A stretch of 64,000 nucleotides of DNA from assembly GCF_003075415.1 (NCBI RefSeq), contig NZ_QDAH01000002.1:186001-250000 (forward strand). The letters run 5' to 3'. The notes under the pieces are model-generated. The model made no database searches. It worked only from the letters and a program-made list of their open reading frames with translations, and was not told where the DNA came from. Below, in pieces: positions 37,497-46,906 of the stretch. The stretch's first letter is position 1. Every line of letters starts with the position of its first letter. A program made the position numbers and the translations under genes. The DNA comes from Microvirga sp. KLBC 81. GTDB taxonomy: Bacteria; Pseudomonadota; Alphaproteobacteria; Rhizobiales; Beijerinckiaceae.

Positions 37497-39731
37497 TTGA
37501 GAATTATCTTTCGCTTCGGCGGTATTGCGTTGCTTGTCGCGGCCATTGTCATTCTGGCCGTTCTTCCGTTTGCCACATCCTTCGTAGAGCAGTGGACCCG
37601 GCGCGATGTGGAGCTGCGGTCCCAGCTCGTGTTCAATTCGGCCCGCGATCAGGTCGTCAGCCTTTTGACCCGTAATGACGTCGGGCGGCTCGCCGGCCTG
37701 TTTGAGCGGATCGCCTCCGACGAGCGGGTTCTCGCGATCGGCTATTGCGACGGGGATGAGTTGCGCTCTCCGACCCGCAACATGCCGTCAACTTTCACCT
37801 GCGCGCAGGCGGCAAGATCCGATACGCAGAGCTTCTCCACCATTGCCGCTGAGGGTCGCAACATTCTGGTCAGCTCGTTCCCGCTGGCCGTGGCCGGGCA
37901 GGAGGGCCACCTCGTTGTTCTGCATGACCTCAGCTATGCCGACAAGCGGGGAGGGGAGGCGCGGAACTATCTCTTCCTGGCCCTTGCGGGTGTCGCCTTC
38001 GGTGCGGCAGCGCTCGCGGCCATGATCGCGGCACTGATCATGAGGCGCTGGCTCGCCTCCATTCGCCAAGCTCTGGAGAACGCCCGCGCGGGAGCTGCGG
38101 GGGCTCCTGAGCGGGAGAACATGATTCCTCTCGGCCAGGAGATCCGCGACGTGCTCCAGGAACTGGAGGCCTCGCGCCGGACGATCGACGCGGCGCATAC
38201 CGATTGGAGCCCCGACACGCTTCGGGCCGCTTTGGCCAACGAATTGTCCGGATCGGAGGTGATCGTGGTCTCGAATCGCGAGCCCTACATCCACAACCGG
38301 GCGCAGAATGGCGGGATTTCCCTGCAGATCCCGGCAAGCGGCCTCGTCTCGGCTCTCGAGCCGGTCGTGCGCGCCTGTGGCGGAACCTGGGTGGCCCATG
38401 GCAGCGGCACGGCGGATCGCGAGACGGTGGATGCCAGTGACCGGGTGCCGGTGCCGCCGGCTCATCCCTCCTACACGCTGCGCCGGGTCTGGCTGACGGA
38501 CGAGGAGCAGGACGGGTATTATTACGGCGCGGCCAACGAAGGGCTCTGGCCCCTCTGCCACATCGCCTTCGTGCGGCCGATCTTCCGCGAGCAGGACTGG
38601 CAGCTCTACCGCGCCGTGAACGAAAAATTCGCGGACGCGGTGGTGGCCGAAGCCAAGCGCGAGGATCCCATCATCCTGGTGCAGGATTATCACTTCGCGC
38701 TTCTGCCGCGCATGATCCGCAACAGATTGCCTCAGGCCACCATCGTGACTTTCTGGCACATCCCCTGGCCGAATGCCGAGACCTTCGGCATCTGCCCTTG
38801 GCGCGAGGAAATCATCGACGGCCTGCTCGGCTCCTCGATCCTCGGCTTCCATACGCAGGCTCATTGCAACAATTTCATGGATGCCGTGGATGCTTACGTC
38901 GAGAGCCGTATCGACCGGGAGCAGGACTCGGTCACCTTCGGTGGTGAAGAAACCCTGATCCGTCCTTATCCTATTTCCATCGAGTGGCCCCCGACGGCAC
39001 TGGAAGGCCAGAAGCCTGTCGAGGAGTGCCGCCGCGTCGTGCGCGAGCGCCTCGGTCTTCCTTTGGACATGCGCATGGGCGTCGGCATCGAGCGGTTCGA
39101 TTACACCAAGGGCATTCTCGACCGCATGCAGGCCATCGATGCACTGCTCAACGAGCATCCTGAATGGAAGGGCAATTTCGCCTTTGTCCAAGTCGCCGCT
39201 CCCACGCGCAGCAAGCTCGCAAATTACCGGCAGCTTCAGGAAGAGGCCGAAGCCCTGGCACGTGAGATCAATGAGCGGCATGGCGGCGCTGGATTTGAGC
39301 CGATCAAGCTCCTGATCCGGCATCACGAGCCCGACGAGGTGTTCGAGCTGTTCAGAGCCGCCGATCTCTGCATCGTTTCGAGCCTGCATGACGGCATGAA
39401 TCTCGTGGCCAAGGAATTCGTGGCGGCGCGCGACGACGAGGAGGGCGTTCTCATCCTCTCGGCTTTCGCAGGTGCCTCGCGTGAGTTGTCGGAGGCCTTG
39501 ATCGTGAATCCTTACAATGCTCACGCCATGGGACAGGCCATCAACCGTGCGCTGACCATGTCACAGAACGAGCAGCGGGAGCGCATGCGCTTGATGCGCG
39601 ACCAGGTCAAGGAACGGAACGTCTATCGCTGGGCCGGGCAGATGCTGCTTGCCGCCTCGCGCTTGCGCAAGCGGCAGAGGATTCGCCGCCTCATCGCCTC
39701 CGGCAGAAAGCGGGCTCCCGCCAATGCATGA
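37497..39731 (+). CDS. otsA: Trehalose-6-phosphate synthase (GT20) with membrane-bound N-terminal module
   Basis: Predicted to transfer glucose from a nucleotide sugar to glucose-6-phosphate, giving trehalose-6-phosphate. The 744-residue product is about 270 residues longer than E. coli OtsA (474). The extra N-terminus has one transmembrane helix (about residues 5-27), an extracytoplasmic stretch of about 130 residues with two Cys ([15 protein letters not shown]), a second helix (about 160-182) and a HAMP-like segment. The GT20 domain runs from about 255 ([14 protein letters not shown]) with [16 protein letters not shown] and [12 protein letters not shown]. The start is a TTG preceded by AGAGG; there is no ATG near it. 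otsB overlaps the 3' end by 8 bases. The domain could also make a related glycosyl phosphate; OtsB beside it favours trehalose. Confidence 0.88.
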   Translation: MRIIFRFGGIALLVAAIVILAVLPFATSFVEQWTRRDVELRSQLVFNSARDQVVSLLTRNDVGRLAGLFERIASDERVLAIGYCDGDELRSPTRNMPSTFTCAQAARSDTQSFSTIAAEGRNILVSSFPLAVAGQEGHLVVLHDLSYADKRGGEARNYLFLALAGVAFGAAALAAMIAALIMRRWLASIRQALENARAGAAGAPERENMIPLGQEIRDVLQELEASRRTIDAAHTDWSPDTLRAALANELSGSEVIVVSNREPYIHNRAQNGGISLQIPASGLVSALEPVVRACGGTWVAHGSGTADRETVDASDRVPVPPAHPSYTLRRVWLTDEEQDGYYYGAANEGLWPLCHIAFVRPIFREQDWQLYRAVNEKFADAVVAEAKREDPIILVQDYHFALLPRMIRNRLPQATIVTFWHIPWPNAETFGICPWREEIIDGLLGSSILGFHTQAHCNNFMDAVDAYVESRIDREQDSVTFGGEETLIRPYPISIEWPPTALEGQKPVEECRRVVRERLGLPLDMRMGVGIERFDYTKGILDRMQAIDALLNEHPEWKGNFAFVQVAAPTRSKLANYRQLQEEAEALAREINERHGGAGFEPIKLLIRHHEPDEVFELFRAADLCIVSSLHDGMNLVAKEFVAARDDEEGVLILSAFAGASRELSEALIVNPYNAHAMGQAINRALTMSQNEQRERMRLMRDQVKERNVYRWAGQMLLAASRLRKRQRIRRLIASGRKRAPANA

Positions 39732-40494
39732 TGCGCCGGTTCAAGAATCCGCCATGGATGGAGCCTACGCGCTCTTTCTCGATTTCGATGGAACGCTCGT
39801 GGATATCGTCGAGCGGCCTGATGCTGTCGTAGTGGACCCGTCCCTGCCCGGCATTCTCAGCTGTCTTCAGGCGCGCCTGGGCGGGGCGCTCGCCATCGTC
39901 AGCGGGAGACCGGTCGCCTTTCTCGATCAACATTTCCCGCCCTATCGATTCGACATGGCAGGCCTCCATGGTCTCGAAGAGCGCATTGCCGGTGAGCTTC
40001 AACTCTGCGATCCGGAGGAGCATCCCCAGCTGCGCCGGATGATCGGGCGCTTGAACGAGGCGGTCTCCGGCAAGCCTGGCGTGCTGATCGAGGACAAGGG
40101 CTGCTCCGTTGCGATTCATTGGCGGCTTGCGCCGCAGGAGAAGGAGTTTGCTCTGACGACGGCTCATGCCGCCGTGGAGGCCTTGGGGAGCGAGTATCGC
40201 CTTCAGCACGGCAAGGCCGTTGCGGAAATTCTTCCTTCCGCGGCTGGCAAGGGAAAGGTGATCGAGAGATTCCTTCACGCTTCGCCGTATAGAGGGCGCA
40301 GGCCGATTTTCGTCGGCGATGACTTGACCGACGAGAACGGATTCAAGACGGTGAATGCCCGTGGCGGCTTGTCCGTCCGCATCGGTGCAGGTGAAACCAT
40401 TGCCAGGTTTCGTCTGGGAACGCCTGCGGATCTGCGACATTGCCTGTCCGAATGGGCGTCGAAGGGCGCCTTTCCTTTCAACGTGGATGATTGA
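39724..40494 (+). CDS. otsB: Trehalose-6-phosphate phosphatase
   Basis: A HAD-superfamily phosphatase of 256 residues that releases trehalose from trehalose-6-phosphate. The nucleophile motif is LFLDFDGTLVDIVERPD, motif II is in LAIVSGRPVAFLDQHFPP, and motif IV is PIFVGDDLTDENGF. The cap domain with AGLHGLEERI is of the OtsB type. I place the start at the ATG at 39724, inside the end of otsA (translational coupling); the ATG at 39754 is an alternative. The GH15 gene begins 5 bases after the stop. Confidence 0.95.
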   Translation: MHDAPVQESAMDGAYALFLDFDGTLVDIVERPDAVVVDPSLPGILSCLQARLGGALAIVSGRPVAFLDQHFPPYRFDMAGLHGLEERIAGELQLCDPEEHPQLRRMIGRLNEAVSGKPGVLIEDKGCSVAIHWRLAPQEKEFALTTAHAAVEALGSEYRLQHGKAVAEILPSAAGKGKVIERFLHASPYRGRRPIFVGDDLTDENGFKTVNARGGLSVRIGAGETIARFRLGTPADLRHCLSEWASKGAFPFNVDD

Positions 40495-40498
40495 TGAG

Positions 40499-42310
40499 AT
40501 GAGCTCACTGGACCTCGCCGTCATCGGCAATTGCATGATTGCGGCCCTGGTGGATCGCCGGGCACAAATCGTGTGGAGCTGCTTTCCCCGGTTCGATGGT
40601 GATCCGGTTTTCTCCGCGCTGCTCGATTCCCCTGAAGGGCAGACGGATGCGGAGCAGAAGGGCGTGTTCGCCATCGACATGGTGGGCATGGTCAGCTGCG
40701 AGCAGAGTTATCTCCAGAACACCGCCGTCCTCGTCTCGCGCATGACGGATTCATTCGGCAACATCCTCGAGATCACGGATTTCGCACCACGCTTCAAGCA
40801 TTACGACCGTACGTTCCGCCCGCCGATGCTGATCCGCCGCGTCACACCCATCAAGGGCCGTCCGCGCATCCGCGTGCGGCTGCGGCCGCACTATGAATGG
40901 GGCGGCATTACGCCGAATACAACCCGTGGCAGCAATCACCTGCGCTTCGTCGGGCCGCGCTATTCCTTGAGGCTCACCACCGATGCGTCCGTATCCTATG
41001 TCCATGAGGAGCGGCCCTTCGTGGTGGAGCGGCCGATGTCCTTCTTCTTCGGAGAGGACGAGCCGATGCGCTCCGAAACCGACACCACCGCGCGCGAGTT
41101 TCTCGACAGCACGATCGACTTCTGGCGCGACTGGGTTCGCTCGCTCTCCATACCCTTCGACTGGCAGGAGGCGGTGATCCGAGCCGCGATCACCCTCAAG
41201 CTCTGCAACTTCGAGGAGACGGGCGCCATCGTTGCGGCGCTGACCACCTCGGTGCCGGAAGCACCCCATACGCAGCGCAATTGGGATTATCGCTATTGCT
41301 GGCTGCGTGACGCCTATTTCGTCATCCAGGCGCTGAACCGGCTCGGCACGACGAAGACGATGGAGGAATACCTCACCTACATCACCAACATCGTCGACGA
41401 CATGGAAGCCATTCCGAACCAGAAGGACATGCCGCCGCTGTTCAGCATCACGCGCTCGCCCGATCTCGAGGAGCGCGAGGCGACGGCTCTGGCGGGCTAT
41501 CGCGGCATGGGGCCGGTTCGCGTGGGGAATGCGGCCTATACGCAGATCCAGAACGATGCCTATGGCAGCGTCGTGCTGGCGTCGGTCCACGCCTTCCTCG
41601 ACAAGCGCCTGATCCGCGCGACCGGCAACCGGGCCCTGTTCTCGCATCTCGAGAAACTGGGACACCGGGCCATCGAGGTTTTCGACCAGCCCGATGCGGG
41701 TCCCTGGGAGCTGCGCACGAAGGCTGCCGTGCACACCTTCCCGAGCGTCATGTGCTGGGCCGCCTGCGACCGACTGACGAAGATCGCCGTCGCCATGGGC
41801 CGCGAGGACCGCGCAGCCTTCTGGCGGGAGAATGCGGACCGGATGCACCGCATCATCGACGAGCGGGCCTTCAACCCTCAGACGGGCACCTTCGTCTCGT
41901 CTTTCGGCGGAGAGCACCTGGATGCGACCCTGCTTCTCCTGTCCGAACTGAATTTCGTCAAGCCCGACGACCCGCGCTTCGTCGCCACCGTGGATGCGGT
42001 GGGCAAGGCCCTGCGGCGCGGGGATCTCCTCCTGCGTTATGATGTGGAAGACGATTTCGGACGCATGCACACGGCTTTCATGATCTGCGGCTTCTGGTAC
42101 GTGGATGCGTTGAGCGCCATCGGGCGCAAGGATGAGGCCAGGGAACTGTTCGAGCAGATCTTGAGTTTGCGCAATTCCTTCGGCCTCTTTTCCGAGGACG
42201 CCGACTACACGACCGGCGAGTTGTGGGGCAACTTTCCCCAGACCTACTCCATGGTGGGTCTCATCAACTCCGCCGTGCGCTTGAGCCGGAGCTGGGAAGA
42301 CGCGTTCTGA
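40499..42310 (+). CDS. Glycoside hydrolase family 15 protein
   Basis: A 603-residue inverting alpha-glucosidase fold: an N-terminal beta-sandwich (LAVIGNCMIAALVDRRAQIVWSCFPRFDG to about residue 200) and an (alpha/alpha)6 barrel. Key parts are RNWDYRYCWLRDAYFVIQAL with the acid-base region and FSEDADYTTGELWGNFPQTYSMVGLI with the C-terminal Glu that serves as the base. There is no signal peptide, so it acts in the cytoplasm. GH15 members beside otsA/otsB are often trehalases or glucoamylases; here cytosolic trehalase activity followed by the adjacent glucokinase would complete a trehalose cycle. This is inferred from context. The start is the ATG at 40499, 5 bases after otsB. Confidence 0.9.
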   Translation: MSSLDLAVIGNCMIAALVDRRAQIVWSCFPRFDGDPVFSALLDSPEGQTDAEQKGVFAIDMVGMVSCEQSYLQNTAVLVSRMTDSFGNILEITDFAPRFKHYDRTFRPPMLIRRVTPIKGRPRIRVRLRPHYEWGGITPNTTRGSNHLRFVGPRYSLRLTTDASVSYVHEERPFVVERPMSFFFGEDEPMRSETDTTAREFLDSTIDFWRDWVRSLSIPFDWQEAVIRAAITLKLCNFEETGAIVAALTTSVPEAPHTQRNWDYRYCWLRDAYFVIQALNRLGTTKTMEEYLTYITNIVDDMEAIPNQKDMPPLFSITRSPDLEEREATALAGYRGMGPVRVGNAAYTQIQNDAYGSVVLASVHAFLDKRLIRATGNRALFSHLEKLGHRAIEVFDQPDAGPWELRTKAAVHTFPSVMCWAACDRLTKIAVAMGREDRAAFWRENADRMHRIIDERAFNPQTGTFVSSFGGEHLDATLLLLSELNFVKPDDPRFVATVDAVGKALRRGDLLLRYDVEDDFGRMHTAFMICGFWYVDALSAIGRKDEARELFEQILSLRNSFGLFSEDADYTTGELWGNFPQTYSMVGLINSAVRLSRSWEDAF

Positions 42311-42357
42311 CGGTGACTGCTCGGGCGGGGTGAAACAAGGACGATAAGGCTCATTCG

Positions 42358-43350
42358 ATGTTTGCATTTCCTGTTCTGCTTGGGGATATCGGCGGCACGA
42401 ATGCGCGCTTCGCCGTCCTGCCCGCCCCCGGAGAGCCCGTTCACCTCTTGCCCCGAACCCTGACGGCCGACACGCCCGATCCCGTCGGCGCGATCAAGAT
42501 CGCCCTCCAGGGTTATGAAGGCGCGGCGCCCCGGTCCGCCATGATTGCGGTCGCAACCCGTGTGGATGCAACTGCCATCCGGCTCACCAATGCCAGCTGG
42601 GTGATCGATGCCGAGGCCATCGGCAAGGCGCTGGGCCTCGAGCGCGTGACGCTCGTCAACGACTATACGCCGGTTGCGGCCTCCGTGGCGGTGCTGAGCG
42701 AGGAGAAGGGGGATCTCGCCCCGATCGGCAGCGGACACCCGGGACCCGGCGCCCGGGTGGTGCTCGGCCCGGGCACCGGTCTTGGCGTCGGCGCCCTTGT
42801 TCCGGTGGAAGACCGATTGGCGATCGTGGCGACCGAGGCAGGGCACATTGAGTTCGGGCCGTCGACAGAGCAGGAGGCAGCCCTCTGGCCGCATCTGGAG
42901 CGTGTTGGTGGTCGCGTCTCGGCAGAGGTGGTTCTGTCGGGCCCTGGCCTCTTCCGCATTGCGAAAGCCATTGCAGCCCACCGCTGCGTCAACTGCCCCT
43001 ATGCCAAGCCCAACGATGTTCTGGCTGCGGCCCGTGAGGGTGACGAGCTGGCACAGGCGGCGCTCGATCTCTTCGCCCGCTGGCTCGGACGCTATGCGGG
43101 CGATATGGCGCTGACCTTCGAATCATCCGGCGGCGTCTTCATCGCCGGCGGCATCGCGCCGCGCATGGTGGACATTCTCCAGAGCGGTGGCTTCCGGGAA
43201 GCGTTCGACAACAAGGCGCCGCATGGTGCCTGGGCGCGCAAGGTGCCGGCCTTCGTGATCGTCAATGCCGAACCGGCCTTGCAGGGGTTGGCCGCACTCG
43301 TTACGAATCCGGCGCGCTTCGTGTTCAAGTCGCAAGAATGGGCAGCCTGA
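42358..43350 (+). CDS. glk: Glucokinase
   Basis: A 330-residue ROK-unrelated Glk-type kinase that phosphorylates glucose with ATP. The phosphate-binding GDIGGTNARFAVL opens the protein, LVNDYTPVAASVA carries the catalytic Asp region, GPGTGLGVGALVP and EAGHIEFGP are typical of Glk, and GGVFIAGGIAPRM marks the C-terminal ATP site. It lies 47 bases after the GH15 gene on the same strand, probably in one transcription unit with otsA-otsB-GH15, and would recapture glucose released by that hydrolase. Confidence 0.93.
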   Translation: MFAFPVLLGDIGGTNARFAVLPAPGEPVHLLPRTLTADTPDPVGAIKIALQGYEGAAPRSAMIAVATRVDATAIRLTNASWVIDAEAIGKALGLERVTLVNDYTPVAASVAVLSEEKGDLAPIGSGHPGPGARVVLGPGTGLGVGALVPVEDRLAIVATEAGHIEFGPSTEQEAALWPHLERVGGRVSAEVVLSGPGLFRIAKAIAAHRCVNCPYAKPNDVLAAAREGDELAQAALDLFARWLGRYAGDMALTFESSGGVFIAGGIAPRMVDILQSGGFREAFDNKAPHGAWARKVPAFVIVNAEPALQGLAALVTNPARFVFKSQEWAA

Positions 43351-43421
43351 GACGTCGGCCCTCTTGTCTTGAGCACGGTTCAAGAAAACCGCCTCAAGGC
43401 TGACGACGTCCTTCGCTCATC

Positions 43422-44537
43422 ATGAAAACAGAACAGATCGCCCTTCCGCCGCTTGCCCCCGGTGCCAGCCTGTCGCTGACGGTCCATCGCTTCGGCCAGG
43501 AAGGCGCGCGCCCGCGCGTCTATGTGCAGGCCGCGCTCCATGCGGACGAGATCCCCGGCATGATTGCGGCCCATCATCTGGGCGAGCGGCTTGTCGCACT
43601 TGAAGCCGAAGGCAAGATCAGGGGCGAGGTCATCCTCGTGCCGAGCGCCAATCCCATCGGCCTCGCACAGCGCGTTCTCGGCGATCACATCGGTCGCTTC
43701 AACCTCGCCGACGGCATCAACTTCAACCGCGATTATCCTTATCTCGTGCCGAAGGTGGCGGAGCGGATCGAGGGAAAGCTCACGGCTGACGCAGACACCA
43801 ATGTGCGTCTGATCCGCGAAGCCTTGCGTGCCGAGGTCGAAGCCTGGGAGACGAGCAATCCGGCGGAAGCGATGAAGAAGGCGCTGCTTAACCTCGCCAT
43901 CGAGGCCGACATCGTGCTCGACCTGCATTGCGACGCGGAGGCCGTGGAGCACCTCTACACCCATACCGGCTCGGAGGATGAGTTCGCGCCGCTCTCTGCG
44001 CTCATCGGCGCGCATGCCTATCTGCTGGCGGATGAATCGGGAGACGACCCGTTCGATGAGGCCTGCAGCCGCCCCTGGGGCGAGCTGGCCGCCCGCTTCA
44101 AGGATCATCCGATCCCCTTCGGCTGCCACTCCACGACCCTCGAATTCCGCGGCGAGCGGGATGTGAGCCATGACCTGGCCCGTCGCGATGCGGCGGCGCT
44201 CATCGCCTACATGATCATGCGCGGCGTCATTGCCGGGGAGGTCCCTCAGATCCCGTCGCCCCGCTGCCAGCCGACCCCGCTCGCGGCCTCCGAGCCGGTT
44301 CCCTCGCCGGCGACCGGGATCGTGGTCTTCCAGGCTCAGGTCGGGGATCGGGTGAAAGCGGGCGACGTCATCGCCGATATCGTGGACCCGCATAGCGGCA
44401 CCGTCACCCAGGCCCAGGCCCCCTGTGACGGGACGGTCTTCGCCCGGATCGCCCTTCGTTTCGCCACCCAGGGCACGCGTCTCGCCAAGGTGGCCGGCAC
44501 CACGGCCAAGCGAACGGGCAAGCTGCTCAGCGCCTAA
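43422..44537 (+). CDS. Succinylglutamate desuccinylase/aspartoacylase-family (M14-like) zinc hydrolase
   Basis: A 371-residue member of the AstE/AspA branch of M14 carboxypeptidase-like enzymes. Zinc ligands are seen in ALHADEIPGM (His and Glu) and in VLDLHCDAEAVEHLY (His); the ANPIGLAQR and NFNRDYPY segments carry substrate Arg residues. The last 75 residues (from ATGIVVFQAQVGDRVKAGDVIADI) look like a lipoyl/biotinyl-type barrel, as in several members of this family. The substrate, an N-acyl amino acid or similar amide, is not known. It stands 71 bases after glk and ends in a strong terminator. Confidence 0.85.
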   Translation: MKTEQIALPPLAPGASLSLTVHRFGQEGARPRVYVQAALHADEIPGMIAAHHLGERLVALEAEGKIRGEVILVPSANPIGLAQRVLGDHIGRFNLADGINFNRDYPYLVPKVAERIEGKLTADADTNVRLIREALRAEVEAWETSNPAEAMKKALLNLAIEADIVLDLHCDAEAVEHLYTHTGSEDEFAPLSALIGAHAYLLADESGDDPFDEACSRPWGELAARFKDHPIPFGCHSTTLEFRGERDVSHDLARRDAAALIAYMIMRGVIAGEVPQIPSPRCQPTPLAASEPVPSPATGIVVFQAQVGDRVKAGDVIADIVDPHSGTVTQAQAPCDGTVFARIALRFATQGTRLAKVAGTTAKRTGKLLSA

Positions 44538-44546
44538 GACCAAAAA

Positions 44547-44575
44547 GAAAGGCCGCCCTTGAGAGGCGGCCTTTC
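44547..44575 (+). terminator. Rho-independent terminator
   Basis: The 10-bp stem AAAGGCCGCC / GGCGGCCTTT follows the deacylase stop by about 10 bases and ends in TTTCC, so it has a short T tract. Confidence 0.8.
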
Positions 44576-44614
44576 CATTGTCGGTTCCACGGCCCGCTAA
44601 AAAGCCGGCCTTGG

Positions 44615-44721
44615 GCATCGGACCCAAAAGTGGACACCACTTTTGGGATCCATTCGATGCTCCCTTCTTTAGGGGTGCATCGTTCGTACGGAAAACCGGA
44701 TTCCACTTTTCCGCACGATGC
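44615..44721. repeat. Family A two-palindrome element, copy 5
   Basis: First palindrome 44615-44660 (GCATCGGACCCAAAAGTGG ... CCACTTTTGGG ... TCGATGC), second 44677-44721 (GCATCGTTCGTACGG ... CCGGATTCCACTTTTCC ... ACGATGC). It lies upstream of prfC. Confidence 0.88.
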
Positions 44722-44836
44722 GCCGTGCGTTACGCACCGATCTCGGCAGAGGCCAAGATCCAGGTCGCGGCAACCGGGGACCGTAGGGTATGACAATGAG
44801 ACACTGGATCACCTCCTTTCGTTGTTGACGGGAAAG

Positions 44837-44848
44837 CCCCATATGGGG
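44837..44848. promoter_or_regulatory. Perfect 12-bp palindrome CCCCATATGGGG upstream of prfC
   Basis: It lies 6 bases after TTGACG (44825-44830) and 76 bases before the prfC start. The 16-base context AAAGCCCCATATGGGG is identical to the site at 14948 in the phaA/phaR region. A shared operator is possible; no -10 hexamer of good quality is visible here. Confidence 0.4.
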
Positions 44849-44923
44849 TCAGAAGAAGCCAACGAAAGAGCGGGGCGCTGCGGCGTTCTGTCCCCCACTG
44901 CGTCGACCAAGAATTTGAGAGCC

Positions 44924-46507
44924 ATGACCGATCTTCCGGCCCCTGTGGGCCGCCGCCGAACCTTTGCCATCATCTCCCACCCCGACGCGGGTAAGACCAC
45001 GCTCACCGAGAAGCTGCTGCTTTTCGGAGGCGCGATCCAGCTCGCCGGTGAGGTGAAGGCCAAGAAGAACCGCGTCTCCACCCGCTCCGACTGGATGGGG
45101 ATCGAGAAGGAGCGCGGCATCTCGGTCGTAACCTCGGTGATGACCTTCGAATACGGCGGCTGCGTCTTCAACCTGCTCGACACGCCCGGCCACGAGGACT
45201 TCTCGGAGGATACCTACCGCACGCTGACGGCGGTGGACTCGGCCATCATGGTGATCGACGCCGCGAAGGGTATCGAGGCGCGTACGCGCAAGCTCTTCGA
45301 AGTGTGCCGCATGCGCGACATTCCCATCGTGACCTTCATCAACAAGATGGACCGCGAGGCGCGCAGCCCCTTCGACCTGCTCGACGAGATCGAGAAGACG
45401 CTGGCCCTCGACACCGCGCCGATCACCTGGCCGATCAGCCAGGGCAGGAGCTTCGCCGGCACGTTCGATCTGCGCCGCAGCCTTGTGCGTCGCATCGACA
45501 CGGATGAAGAGTTGATGCCTGTCATCGGACCCGATGATCCGAAGCTCTTGAGCCTGCTGCCCCCGCAAGAGGCGGATGCCTGGCAGGAGGAGGTGATGCT
45601 GGCGCAGGAAGCCTGCAAGCCGTTCGATCTGGCAGCCTTCCGCGAAGGCCATCTCACGCCCGTGTTCTTCGGCTCGGCGCTGCGCAATTTCGGCGTGCGC
45701 GATCTCATCGATGCGTTGGCCGAGCATGCGCCGCCGCCGCGCGGCCAGGAGGCCGATAAGCGCCTCGTGCAAGCGGGTGAGAGCCGCATGACCGGTTTCG
45801 TGTTCAAGATCCAGGCCAACATGGATCCGAACCACCGCGACCGCATCGCGTTCATGCGCATCTGCTCGGGCAAGCTCCAGCGCGGCATGAAGGCGAAGCT
45901 CGTGCGCACGGGCAAGCCCATGAGCCTCAACACGCCGCAATTCTTCTTTGCGCAGGACCGCGCGATCGCGGACGAGGCCTGGGCCGGCGACGTGGTCGGC
46001 ATTCCGAACCACGGCACGCTGCGCATCGGTGATACGCTGACCGAAGGCGAGGACATCGTGTTCCGTGGCGTGCCGAGCTTCGCGCCGGAAATCCTGCGCC
46101 GCATCAAGCTGCAGGATGCGATGAAGGCGAAGAAGCTGCGCGAGGCGCTGCAGCAGATGGCGGAGGAGGGCGTCGTCCAGCTCTTCATTCCGCAGGACGG
46201 TTCCGGCGCCATCGTCGGCGTCGTCGGTGCGCTGCAGCTCGATGTGCTCAAGGAGCGTCTGAGCGCCGAATACGGCCTGCCGATCGACTACGAGCCGACG
46301 CGTTTCTCGATCTGCCGCTGGATCACGGCGGACGATCCGCGGGAGCTCGACAAGTTCATCGAGAGCCACCTGTCGTCCATGGCGCGCGACCTCGACGAGG
46401 CGCCCGTGTTCATGGCGGCGAACGCCTTCAACCTGCAATATGAGATGGATCGCTATAAATCGATCCGGTTCTCGGATGTGAAGGACTACCAGAAGAAGGC
46501 GGCCTAG
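44924..46507 (+). CDS. prfC: Peptide chain release factor 3
   Basis: RF3 is a GTPase that recycles RF1 and RF2 from the ribosome after peptide release. The 527-residue product has G1 SHPDAGKTTLTEKLLLFGGAI, the RF3-specific insertion TRSDWMGIEKERGISV, G3 DTPGHEDFSEDTYR, G4 NKMDRE, and the RF3 C-terminal domain ending YQKKA. The start at 44924 gives the family N-terminus (PVGRRRTFAIISHPDAG); the frame is open about 98 codons further left through the repeat, without homology. Confidence 0.96.
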   Translation: MTDLPAPVGRRRTFAIISHPDAGKTTLTEKLLLFGGAIQLAGEVKAKKNRVSTRSDWMGIEKERGISVVTSVMTFEYGGCVFNLLDTPGHEDFSEDTYRTLTAVDSAIMVIDAAKGIEARTRKLFEVCRMRDIPIVTFINKMDREARSPFDLLDEIEKTLALDTAPITWPISQGRSFAGTFDLRRSLVRRIDTDEELMPVIGPDDPKLLSLLPPQEADAWQEEVMLAQEACKPFDLAAFREGHLTPVFFGSALRNFGVRDLIDALAEHAPPPRGQEADKRLVQAGESRMTGFVFKIQANMDPNHRDRIAFMRICSGKLQRGMKAKLVRTGKPMSLNTPQFFFAQDRAIADEAWAGDVVGIPNHGTLRIGDTLTEGEDIVFRGVPSFAPEILRRIKLQDAMKAKKLREALQQMAEEGVVQLFIPQDGSGAIVGVVGALQLDVLKERLSAEYGLPIDYEPTRFSICRWITADDPRELDKFIESHLSSMARDLDEAPVFMAANAFNLQYEMDRYKSIRFSDVKDYQKKAA

Positions 46508-46508
46508 C

Positions 46509-46609
46509 GCATCGTGCGGACCTCCGGTTCCGCGCCCAACGATGCGCTCCTCTAGGGATTGAGCATCGGATGAGCCCAAAAGTGCAAGTCCACTTTTCAC
46601 GTCCGATGT
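46509..46609. repeat. Family A two-palindrome element, copy 6
   Basis: First palindrome 46509-46545 (GCATCGTGCGGACCTCCGG ... ACGATGC), second 46563-46609 (GCATCGGATGAGCCCAAAAG ... CCACTTTTCACGTCCGATG). It starts 2 bases after the prfC stop codon and may act as its 3' stem-loop. Confidence 0.88.
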
Positions 46610-46906
46610 TCTAGAGTCCCAAACAAAACCGCGAGGAGCGCGCTTCCCTCCCCCACAGATCTCGGGTGTTCCTGAGATCTGCTCTTCACCTTGCGGCGGG
46701 GAGGGATTGAGGGTGGGGGTCGGAAAGTCGGAGCGGTGCACTTAATCGGGCAAGCGCGACATCCATACGACGTCATGGCCGGGCGTGTCCCGGCCATCCC
46801 GATCAGACAGGCGCAGCGCGTCATCGTATCGGGATCACCGGCACAAGGCCGGTGATGACGGAGAGCGGGCTGGTTTCATCGATCACCCGTCTTTTCATTC
46901 GCGCGT
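46610..46906. other. Intergenic region with two further repeats
   Basis: These 297 bases hold an interrupted CCCTCCCCCAC ... GGGGAGGGATTGAGGGTGGGGG repeat (about 46645-46720) and family B copy 4 (46772-46860). I see no gene. The region lies between the convergent prfC and histidine kinase genes. Confidence 0.7.
46772..46860. repeat. Family B intergenic repeat, copy 4
   Basis: GTCATGGCCGGGCGTGTCCC at the left and TCACCGGCACAAGGCCGGTG at the right, with a GATCAGACAGGCGCAGCGCG-type spacer. Confidence 0.85.
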
